From NCBI GenBank assembly GCA_021298815.1, contig JAJTHE010000049.1, positions 38,172 to 102,171 of the forward strand: DNA of 64,000 nucleotides. The letters are read 5' to 3'. The notes beneath the pieces were generated by a model. The model had not been told where the DNA came from, ran no database searches, and saw nothing but the letters and a program-made list of their open reading frames with translations. The DNA is from Betaproteobacteria bacterium. GTDB lineage: Bacteria > Pseudomonadota > Gammaproteobacteria > Burkholderiales > CAIKXV01. Shown in pieces: positions 1 to 9,000 of the stretch (the stretch's first letter is position 1; each line of letters begins with the position of its first letter). Both the position numbers and the translations under genes were made by a program.

Positions 1-11
1 GCGGAGAAGCG

Positions 12-1067
12 ATGACCCGCGACGAACTGCTGGCGCTCGTCGATGGTGGCGAACCCGTGCGGGAGGTCGACCTCTCGGGAATCGATCTCTCCGGCGCCGA
101 TCTGGGCGGCTCGATCTTCGAGAGCGTGTCGCTGCGCGATGCGCTGATGACAGGGGCGAAGCTCGACGAGGCGACATTCATCGACGTCGATTTCTCGGGA
201 GCGGAACTGGGCAAGTCCTCGCTCCACCTGACCTCGATGATCAATCCCGTGCTGGCAGGCGCCCGGCTCACCGACGCGATGCTGGTGAACGCCAAGTTCA
301 TCGATGCGGACCTGCGCGGCGCCGATCTGTCCGGGTCGAACCTCACCATCGCGGCGTTCATCAACCCGAAGCTTGCGGGTGCGAGCCTCGCGCGCTGCAA
401 CCTCGACCGCGCATCGATCCTGAACAGCGATGCGAGCGACCTGGACCTGAGCGGTGCGACGCTGTCGCAGACGGTACTGATGGAGACCAACCTGGTGACC
501 GCGAAGGTCGACGGCACGCTCTGGCGCCGCGTGGTGCTGCTCAAGTCGGTGCTGGCGGGGATGAACCTCGCCGGCACGGACTTTTCCGAGGCGCAATGCA
601 TGGATGCCGATTTTTCCGGGGCGGACCTGCGCGGCAGCACGCTCACGCAGTGCAACTTCAAGGGGGCGCTGCTGGCCGGCACCCGCTTCGACCGGGCAAG
701 GCTCGACAACGCGCTGTTCATGCAGGCGAAGGCGGCCGGCGCGAACTTCGACCGTGCGAGCCTGCGCCAGGCGATCTTCCTCGAGGCGGATCTCGCGCAG
801 GCGAACTTCTCCGGCTGCGACCTCTGGCAGGCGCAGTTCACACGCGCGTTGTGCGCGGGGACCCGGTTCGCCGGATCCGATCTGACATACTGCGATTTCT
901 CGCATGCGGATCTGAGTGGCGCCGACATGTCGGCGACGAAGCTTTTTCGCGCGAAGTTGCACCGCGCGAAGCAGGACAAGGCGAACTGGAATCAGTCGAA
1001 CAAGGAAGACGCACTCGGTGACGACCCCGAACTGGCGAAAGCCGAGGACTGGAAGCCGCCGCAGTGA
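12..1067 (+). CDS. Pentapeptide-repeat protein, T6SS-associated
   Basis: Repeated A(D/N)LxGA-type pentapeptides throughout the 351-aa ORF; first gene of a co-directional T6SS block. Confidence 0.85.
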   Translation: MTRDELLALVDGGEPVREVDLSGIDLSGADLGGSIFESVSLRDALMTGAKLDEATFIDVDFSGAELGKSSLHLTSMINPVLAGARLTDAMLVNAKFIDADLRGADLSGSNLTIAAFINPKLAGASLARCNLDRASILNSDASDLDLSGATLSQTVLMETNLVTAKVDGTLWRRVVLLKSVLAGMNLAGTDFSEAQCMDADFSGADLRGSTLTQCNFKGALLAGTRFDRARLDNALFMQAKAAGANFDRASLRQAIFLEADLAQANFSGCDLWQAQFTRALCAGTRFAGSDLTYCDFSHADLSGADMSATKLFRAKLHRAKQDKANWNQSNKEDALGDDPELAKAEDWKPPQ

Positions 1068-1110
1068 GCTGTGCTCGACCTGAACACACTCCATTGATGA
1101 GGGATGCACC

Positions 1111-1758
1111 ATGGGCAATCTGGCTATCGATCTGACCCCGGCGTCGACGCTGCAGGAATGCGGCGACGTTGAACCCGGCGATGCCGGGCTGGTCGTTCGC
1201 ACGCGCACCGGCGTGTGGCGGGCACGGCGCGCGTCGAGTTGCCTGCTCGAGCCCGTTCCCGGCGACCGCGTGCTGGTGGCGCATGACGACGGCGGCACGG
1301 TATACGTGCTCGCGATCCTTGCGCGCGACAGCAGCGTCGCGAGTTCGCTCGTGTTCCCCGGAGACACGCAGATCGTCGCCCCGTCGGGTCGCATCGGCGT
1401 GAGCGCCCGCGACGGCATCGAACTCGTCTCGCCCCAGTCGGTGGGCGTCGTTTCGAACATGTTGAACGTACAGGCGACCGCTGCCGCCGTCACGATCGAG
1501 CGCGCGGAGTACACCGGCACCTGGCTCAACACCTGTGTGCAGCGGATCAAGCTGGTGGCGACCTCGCTCGATGCGGTCATGGACCGCTGGACGCAGCAGG
1601 TCCGGCAATCCCTGCGCCGCGTCGAGGAACTCGAGCAGGTGAAGGCCGGACAGATCGACTACGCAGCGCGCGACACGCTGGCGCTTCACGGCAGCAACGC
1701 GATCGTCACCGCGAAGAAGCTGGTCAAGGTAGACAGCGAACAGATCCACATAGGGTAG
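1111..1758 (+). CDS. DUF3540-like T6SS accessory protein
   Basis: ORF sequence pattern (GDRVLVAHDDGGTVYVLAIL...; C-terminal VKVDSEQIHIG) and position between pentapeptide and PAAR-like genes. Confidence 0.7.
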   Translation: MGNLAIDLTPASTLQECGDVEPGDAGLVVRTRTGVWRARRASSCLLEPVPGDRVLVAHDDGGTVYVLAILARDSSVASSLVFPGDTQIVAPSGRIGVSARDGIELVSPQSVGVVSNMLNVQATAAAVTIERAEYTGTWLNTCVQRIKLVATSLDAVMDRWTQQVRQSLRRVEELEQVKAGQIDYAARDTLALHGSNAIVTAKKLVKVDSEQIHIG

Positions 1759-1804
1759 TCGCGTCGCATCGTCGCAACTGCGGTCACACCAACCAGGGAC
1801 TCCC

Positions 1805-2197
1805 ATGTTCGCCAACACCAACCTCGGCGTGATGAACTTCGCCTTCCCGGACGTTTGCCTGACCCCCTCACCGGTCGGCCCGATACCGATTCCCTATCCG
1901 AACATCGCGGTGTCCGCCACCCACGTCCCGTCGGTGTTCAACGTGATCATCGGCGGCGGATTGGCGGAGAACCTGCTCACGGCCGGTACGCTGTCCAACG
2001 GCGACAACGCCGGGGTCGCCACCGGCGTCGCCTCAGGCATGGTGATGGGCCCTGACCGGGCCATGCTCGGTTCGGTCAAGACCCTGATCGGAGGCGCTCC
2101 CGCCACCCGGCTGACCACGATGAACATCCAGAATTCAACCAACGCGCCCGGGGCCTCGCTCACGCCGAGCCAGTTCAAGGTCCTGCTGCTGGGCTGA
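1805..2197 (+). CDS. PAAR-like (DUF4150-type) T6SS spike-tip protein
   Basis: Short protein with FPDVCLTPSPVGPIPIPYPNIA and S-GD-AGVATGVASG-VMG motifs typical of DUF4150/PAAR-like proteins. Confidence 0.85.
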   Translation: MFANTNLGVMNFAFPDVCLTPSPVGPIPIPYPNIAVSATHVPSVFNVIIGGGLAENLLTAGTLSNGDNAGVATGVASGMVMGPDRAMLGSVKTLIGGAPATRLTTMNIQNSTNAPGASLTPSQFKVLLLG

Positions 2198-2230
2198 TCC
2201 ATTCGCGCTACGAAGAAGGCACTGCCGAAA

Positions 2231-2995
2231 ATGGCCAACATCTGGATCACCGCCCTCGCCAAGGACCCGGCGAGCGTGCAGGCAGTCAACCAGCACCTGA
2301 AGCAGTACGGCCTCGGGGTCGGCGGCCATTTCTGGATCGACGACCTGGCCAAGTTCGCCTGGTTCGACGTGATCGAGGAGATGCTCAAGCACGACACCCG
2401 CGCCTGGGTGATCGTCGCGCCCGCGGCCGAGGCGGCGAAGCCGTCGGTGCGCTACGGGCTGGCCGCGCTGGCCTGCGCGGTGAATGCGCGCGCCGGCTTC
2501 GACATCCCGGTCGCCTGGATCGGCGACGACGATCCGTCCACGCTCCCCACGCCGCTGCGCGGCGCGGTGAAGATCGACGGCAAGACCGCCTCCTGGCAGG
2601 CCAAGGTGGTGGCGATGGCGCACCGGTCGAAGCGCCCGTCCGCGGCGCCCTACCGGATCAACCTGCACGCGCATACCCGCTTCGGCCAGTGGTTCGAGGT
2701 CGGCCCGGTGGACGGCACCTGGCCGGGCGCGATGTTCGGCGTGGCCGGCGCGGCGATCGATTTCCATGCGGTCGGCCCGAAGGGCGACCTGCCCGAGAAG
2801 ACGGTGCTCGAGTTCCCGCAGAAGGACATGAAGATCGCGCTGGGCGAAGCCGAGTTCACCGCCTGGGCGGTGCAGAACCCGATCGGCCCGGACCAGTCCT
2901 ACTTCGTCCGGGTACAGGGCTCGCCGACCTCGGTCCTGTTCGGGCAACTGGCGCAGGACGACGAGGCGGAAGCGTTCGTGCTGAAGCTGGACTGA
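2231..2995 (+). CDS. Hypothetical protein in T6SS locus, directly downstream of PAAR-like gene
   Basis: 254-aa ORF in the operon with no recognised domain; N-terminus looks alpha/beta with no signal peptide. Confidence 0.75.
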   Translation: MANIWITALAKDPASVQAVNQHLKQYGLGVGGHFWIDDLAKFAWFDVIEEMLKHDTRAWVIVAPAAEAAKPSVRYGLAALACAVNARAGFDIPVAWIGDDDPSTLPTPLRGAVKIDGKTASWQAKVVAMAHRSKRPSAAPYRINLHAHTRFGQWFEVGPVDGTWPGAMFGVAGAAIDFHAVGPKGDLPEKTVLEFPQKDMKIALGEAEFTAWAVQNPIGPDQSYFVRVQGSPTSVLFGQLAQDDEAEAFVLKLD

Positions 2996-3212
2996 CGTCC
3001 AGCCGACATCCTTGGCCTTCCGGCCGGCGGCATCGCTGCCGCCCGTCGTCCTTTTTCGCAACACTGCGCGGCGAAGCGGACCTCGCACGAACAAAATTCT
3101 CTATTCGTGGAGGATATTAGCCGCTAGACTTAAGACGTCTTGTAATCATAGACTTTCAAGTCATTAGTTTGTAACCTTTTTTATCCGGCAGCCCCAGTGG
3201 CCCGATCGCCCG

Positions 3213-3995
3213 ATGCCCCGTCGCACCCTGCTCGTCCTGGCCGCGGCGGCAACCCTTCTGCTGGTTGCCGGCTGCGGTTCCGTCAATTCCATGCTCGGTG
3301 GCAATTCCGAGAAGGAAGCCATGGCCGCGCTCGAATGGTCGTACGGCAAGGGCGCGATCCGGCTCGACATCCAGTCCGACCCGAAACTCAACAACTACCA
3401 CGGGGCGCCGCACACGCTGGTGCTGGGCGTTGCACAGTTCGCGGAGCCCAACGGCTTCAACCTGCTGCTGGCCGATCCGGCGGCGGTCGCCCGGCTGCTG
3501 GAAAGCGGCCGCGGCGCGCCCGGTGTGCTGGCCTTCGAGCGCTTCGTGGTCGCGCCGGGTGGCACGCGTACGCTCACGCTCGACCGCGCGGAGAAGTCGC
3601 AGTACGTCGGCGTGGTCGCCGGCTACTTCGAGTTCGACCCGCTGCAGAACGGGCGGCTGTTCCGCATCCCGGTGTCGCTGACCAGCACGGGCACGGTGAC
3701 GCGCACCCGTACCGCCGTACCCGGTTCACTGTCTATCCGGCTGGTGCTCGGCCCGCAGCGCCTGCTCGCGGCGGACACGGCCGCCGGCAAGCCGGGCGAG
3801 CCGCCGAAGCCGCCGCCGGACAAGCCCGCAGAGAAGAAGCCGGCGCCCAAGGGGCCACCGGGCAAGGCGCCAGCGGCGAAGCCGCCGCCCACGCAGCCTG
3901 CCGCAAAGGCGGATCCGAACACGGTGCCGGTCGACTTGACGACGGTGCGTCAAGCGGTCGACGGAGCCAGGACAGTGCGCCGGCTGGCGCAGTAA
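3213..3995 (+). CDS. tssJ: T6SS outer-membrane lipoprotein TssJ (SciN/VasD family) with Pro/Lys/Ala-rich C-terminal tail
   Basis: Lipobox LLVAGC, beta-sandwich-like sequence, position immediately before tssK-tssL-tssM. Confidence 0.85.
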   Translation: MPRRTLLVLAAAATLLLVAGCGSVNSMLGGNSEKEAMAALEWSYGKGAIRLDIQSDPKLNNYHGAPHTLVLGVAQFAEPNGFNLLLADPAAVARLLESGRGAPGVLAFERFVVAPGGTRTLTLDRAEKSQYVGVVAGYFEFDPLQNGRLFRIPVSLTSTGTVTRTRTAVPGSLSIRLVLGPQRLLAADTAAGKPGEPPKPPPDKPAEKKPAPKGPPGKAPAAKPPPTQPAAKADPNTVPVDLTTVRQAVDGARTVRRLAQ

Positions 3996-4009
3996 GGGGA
4001 TAACGAGGC

Positions 4010-5401
4010 GTGGACAACAAACGGACGGTCTACTGGCAGCAGGGCATGTTCCTGCAGCCGCAGCACTTCCAGCTGACCCAGATGCACCAGCAGTTCCTGC
4101 TCAAGCCGGTGGTCGAGTCGGGGCTGCCGTACTTCTGGGGCATCGGCGAGCTCGAGGTCAATGCCGGCACGCTGCCGAGCAAGGTGTTCGAACTGGTGCG
4201 CGGATCGCTGCACTTCCGCGACGGCACCTACATCGAGTTCCCGGGCAACGCGCTGATCCAGCCGCGCTCGTTCGACGGCGCATGGACCGATGCGGACAAG
4301 CCGTTCACCATCCACGCCGGCCTGCGCAAGCTGAGCGAGGTCGAGCCCAACGTGACCGTGCTCAAGTCCCTCGGCGCGGTCGGCGACGTGGCCACGCGCT
4401 ACGTGACCACCACCGACCCCGAGGAAGTGTCCGACCTGTACTCCGACGGGCCGGCGGCGCAGGTGAAGCGGCTGACCCACGTGGTGCGGCTGTTCTGGGA
4501 GGACGAGCTCGCCAACGCCGACAACTATGAGACGATCCCGATCGCGCGCCTGGAGCGCGACGGCGACACGATCCGCCTGTCCTCGCGCTTCATCCCGCCC
4601 TGCGTGGCCTCGGGCGGCTCCGACACGCTGCTGCGGCTGGTGAAGGAGATCCGCGACTCGATCGCCGGGCGCACCCGCCAGCTGGAGGAATTCAAGGCCC
4701 CGCGCGAGATGCAGAAGGCCGACTTCGACGCGAGCTACATGGTCTACCTGCTCGCGCTGCGCTCGCTCAACCGCTACGTGCCGCTGCTGTTCCACTACAC
4801 CGAGACCCGCCAGGTGCACCCGTGGGTCATCTACGGCGCGCTGCGCCAGATGATCGGCGAGCTGTCCTCGTTCTCGGAGCGCTTCAACATGCTGGGCGAA
4901 TCGGGCGAAGGCGAGTCGAACCTGCCGGCCTACGACCACCAGGACATCGGCCGCTGCATGGGCGCGGCGGCCTCGCTGGTCACCCAGATGCTCAACGAGA
5001 TCACCATCGGACCCGAGCTCCTCGCCCACATGAAGCTGGTCGAGCCGGGCCAGTACGTGGCCGAGCTGTCCAAGGCCTTCTTCGGCCCGCGCAACCGCTA
5101 CTACTTCGTGATGCGCACCGAGGGCGACCCGGACGCCGCGGTGCGCTCGTTCCTGGCCGAGGCGAAGATCGGCACCGTCGACCAGCTGCCGACGCTGATC
5201 AGCCGTGCGCTGCCCGGCATCGAGGCAATCCACCTGCCGGTGGCACCGCAGGGCCTGCCGCGGCGCGCCTACTCGATCTACTTCCGGATCGAGCAGGTCA
5301 GCGAGGAATGGTCCGAGGTCGAGCAGGACGGCAACCTCGCCGTCTACTGGTCCAGCGCACCCGACGACGTCAGCATCGACGTCGTGGTGCTGAGGAGGTA
5401 A
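4010..5401 (+). CDS. tssK: T6SS baseplate protein TssK
   Basis: GTG start; VYWQQGMFLQPQHFQ N-terminus is characteristic of TssK; gene order J-K-L-M. Confidence 0.95.
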   Translation: MDNKRTVYWQQGMFLQPQHFQLTQMHQQFLLKPVVESGLPYFWGIGELEVNAGTLPSKVFELVRGSLHFRDGTYIEFPGNALIQPRSFDGAWTDADKPFTIHAGLRKLSEVEPNVTVLKSLGAVGDVATRYVTTTDPEEVSDLYSDGPAAQVKRLTHVVRLFWEDELANADNYETIPIARLERDGDTIRLSSRFIPPCVASGGSDTLLRLVKEIRDSIAGRTRQLEEFKAPREMQKADFDASYMVYLLALRSLNRYVPLLFHYTETRQVHPWVIYGALRQMIGELSSFSERFNMLGESGEGESNLPAYDHQDIGRCMGAAASLVTQMLNEITIGPELLAHMKLVEPGQYVAELSKAFFGPRNRYYFVMRTEGDPDAAVRSFLAEAKIGTVDQLPTLISRALPGIEAIHLPVAPQGLPRRAYSIYFRIEQVSEEWSEVEQDGNLAVYWSSAPDDVSIDVVVLRR

Positions 5402-5404
5402 GCC

Positions 5405-6073
5405 GTGCGCCTGGTCGACTGCTACATCGATGTCCTCGCCTACACGACGCTCTACCTGCGGCGGCCGGGCGACGACTACGACGCCTTCCGCACGCGGGTA
5501 CTGACGCTGCTCGGCGACTCGAAGACCCGCGCGCTGTCGGCCGGGTTCACGCCGGACGAGTACCAGAACGCGCTGTTCGCGGTGGTCTCCTGGATCGACG
5601 AGGCGGTGATGACCGTGCCCGACTGGCCCGGCACCGCGCGCTGGCGCAAGGAACTGCTGCAGCAGTCCTACTTCGCGACCGGGCGTGCCGGCATCGAGTT
5701 CTTCACCCGGCTCGAACAGCTGGTCGCGCACCAGCAGTCGGTGCGCGAGGTCTACTACTTCTGCCTGATGCTCGGCTTCAAGGGCAAGTACGTGACCCGC
5801 GCGCAGGAACGCGCGCTCGACGAGATCAAGGCCTACCACGTGGCGATGCTGGTGCGCGACGCACCGACGATCGCCGTCGACGAGAACGCGCTGCTGTTCC
5901 CCGAGGCCTACTCGACGCCCTCACCGGCACGGCGCGAGAAGTCCGGAAACGGCCTGCCGACCGCCACGCTGGTGGTGATGCTGGCGCCGGTCGCGGTGCT
6001 GGTGCTGCTCTACCTCAGCTACCAGCTGGTCATCGGCAACATGGCGCGCGGCTTCGTGTCGCTGCTGGGCTGA
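5405..6073 (+). CDS. tssL: T6SS protein TssL (DotU family)
   Basis: GTG start; DotU-like sequence (NALFAVVSWIDEAVM) with a C-terminal TM helix; no peptidoglycan-binding extension. Confidence 0.93.
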   Translation: MRLVDCYIDVLAYTTLYLRRPGDDYDAFRTRVLTLLGDSKTRALSAGFTPDEYQNALFAVVSWIDEAVMTVPDWPGTARWRKELLQQSYFATGRAGIEFFTRLEQLVAHQQSVREVYYFCLMLGFKGKYVTRAQERALDEIKAYHVAMLVRDAPTIAVDENALLFPEAYSTPSPARREKSGNGLPTATLVVMLAPVAVLVLLYLSYQLVIGNMARGFVSLLG

Positions 6074-6076
6074 CCC

Positions 6077-9000
6077 ATGGGCAAGAAGATACTCAAGGCC
6101 CTGCTGACCATCCTGTTCGTCGTCGCCGCGGCGCTCGCCTGCTGGGGACTGACGCTCTACAACCGCTGGGATGCCTGGGTCGGCATCGCGCTGTTCGTCG
6201 CCATCCTCGCGCTGGTGTTCGGCTTCAACTTCATCAAGCGGGTGGCCTACCGCACCCGGCAACGGCTGCACGACGCCGCCGAGCGGCGCAAGGGCAAGCC
6301 CGCCGCCAGGGCCGCGGCGGCCGTGGACATACGCTCGCAGTGGAAGGAGGCGATGGCCACGCTGAAGCGCTCCAGCCTGAGCAAGCGTGGCAACCCGGTC
6401 TACGTCCTGCCCTGGTACATGGTCATCGGGCGCGAAGGATCGGGCAAGACCACCGCGCTCACCCGGGCGCGGCTGACCTCGCCGATCAAGGAGGTGCGCC
6501 AGTCGATGCTGGTGCCGTCCACCCCCGGCATCGACTGGTGGTACTTCGACCGCTCGGTGATGATCGACACCTCGGGCCGGTACGTCGCGGCAGAGGGCCC
6601 GGGCGATGCGCGCAGCGAGTGGACGCGCATGCTCGGCCTGCTGGCGAAGACGCGGCGCAAGGAGCCGCTGAACGGCGTGGTGGTCACGGTCGCCGCCGAC
6701 CTGCTGCTGTTCGGGACGCCGGACACGCTGGCCGAGGAAGGCCGGCTGATGCGCAACCGCATCGACGACCTGATGCGCGTGCTCGACACCAAGTTCCCGA
6801 TCTACCTGGTGGTGACCAAGTGCGATTCGCTGTACGGCCTCGACGAGTGGGCGAACCGCCTGCCGCCGAAGACGCTCGACCAGCCGCTGGGCTACTGCGG
6901 CGGCGCCGAGGGCACGACCACGGCGGAGTTCCTCGACCAGGCGTTCAACAGCGTGCTCGAGCGGCTGCGCGACCTGCGCCTCGCGCTGTCGCAGCGCTTC
7001 CCGACGGTGCCGGCGGGCCTGCTGCTGCTGCCCAACGAGTTCGAGCGCCTGCGGCCCGGGCTGGAGAAGTTCTTCGCCGGCGCCTTCGGCGAGAACCCCT
7101 ACCTCGAGACGCCGCTGCTGCGCGGCATGTTCTTCTGCAGCGGCCTGCAGCGCGGCGGTGCATCGTCCTATGTGCTGAAGGATTCCGGCCTGCCGGAAGA
7201 GACGACGATGCTCTCGGGCAGCGCGAACGGCCTGTTCCTGCATGACCTGTTCGACAAGGTGATCCCGGCCGACCGCAACCTGCACCGGCCGCTCGGGCGC
7301 TTCAGCCGTTGGGAGCGCATCACGCGCAGCCTGGGCTACACCGGCTGGCTGCTGGCGGCGCTCGCGGTCGCGATCGGGCTGACGCTGTCGTTCTACCACA
7401 ACGTCGACACGCTGCAGCAGGTGCATGCCGACTATCCGGCGGCCGGCAAGATGAGCGGGCAGACCGCAGCCGACCTGGAGACGCTGCGCCGCCAGTACCG
7501 GGTGATCCGCGACCTGCAGGCGCGCAACGCCGAGTGGGAGACGCGCCACGTATGGCTCGGCGACGACGTGGCCGGGCTGGAGGCGTCGCTGCGCGCCCGC
7601 TTCGTGGCCGACTTCCGCAAGGCGGTGCTCAACCGGATGGACCAGCAGCTCGCGCTCAACCTCGCGCGGCTCGCCGATACCCGCGGCGAGGCGGGGCGCA
7701 CGGCCTTCATCCAGTTCGTCGTACGCCGGCTGAACCTGCTGCAGGCCAGGCTCGACGATGCCGGCCTGGCCGCGCTGGCGGCGATGCCCCCGTCCTCGCC
7801 CGACGGCACCGCGGTGCTGCGGCTGGCCTCGATGGCCGGGGCCGACGACCTGTCGCCGGCCACCGCGAAGGCCTTCGACGAGCTCTATGTCGCCTACCTC
7901 GCGTGGAGCAGCGACCTCGCCGCGCTCGGCAACGAACGCGACGCGCTGCAGAAGTGGCTGCGCCAGCTCGCCCTGAGCAGCGAGAACCTGAACTGGATGG
8001 TGGCCTGGGCCAACGAGCAGGCCGGGCTCGCGCCGGTGCGGCTGAACGACTTCTGGCCCGGCGAGGCACCCGCGCAGCCGGCGCCGATGGTCGAGGCCGC
8101 GTTCACCGCGAAGGGGCTGGAGGCGATCGACGGCTTCTTCCGCGAACTGGACGCCGCGGCCGCCGAGCCGCGCACGATGGAGGCGCGGCGCAAGCAGTTC
8201 CAGGCGTGGTACCGCGAGCAGCGCTTCGCCGCCTGGCGCCTGTTCGCAGCCAACTTCGACCTCGGCCGCGAGATGCAGAACGGCGAGGCACAGTGGCGCG
8301 CGCTGGTGCCGGCCATGGCCACGCTGCGCTCGCCGCACTTCCAGATGCTGGAACGCATCGCGCGCGAATTCGACGGCCCCGCGTTCGAGGTCGATGCGCC
8401 CGACTGGGTGCGCGTCGCGCGGCAGCTGGTCGCGATCAGGCCGACCGGGCGCAAGGACGGGCTGCTCGACGCAGCGACGCGCGCCACCGGCGTGATCAAC
8501 ACCGCCGGCAAGCAGATCATCGACAGCGCGATCAGCGCCGGCGTGCCGCGCGGCAAGGCGGTGTTCACCAACTACATCGAGGCCGCCAAGGCCTACGAGA
8601 CCCTGTACGCACAGTTCGGCACCATCGCCAGCGAGGCGCTCGACGGCCCGGGCAAGGCGCAGAAGCTTTCTGCCGACTTCCACCTGTTCTCCGTCGACCC
8701 GGCAGTCAAGGAGTCGGCGCTGCACACCGCCTATGCAAGCCTGGAGAAGCTGAAGGCGATGATGGGCGGCGTGAAGCCGGACAACCAGCCCGCCTGGGAC
8801 CTCGCCACCGGCCCGCTCAACTTCATCCTCGCCTACGTCGAGGAAGCCAGCGCCTGCATGCTGCAGAGCGCATGGGACGCCAACGTGTTCTTCCCGACCC
8901 AGGGTGCCAGTTCCGACGCCGACCTGTCCGAGCAGCTCTACGGCGCGAAGGGCAGCGTCTGGACCTTCGCCAACGACACCGCGCGCCCGTTCCTGCAGCG

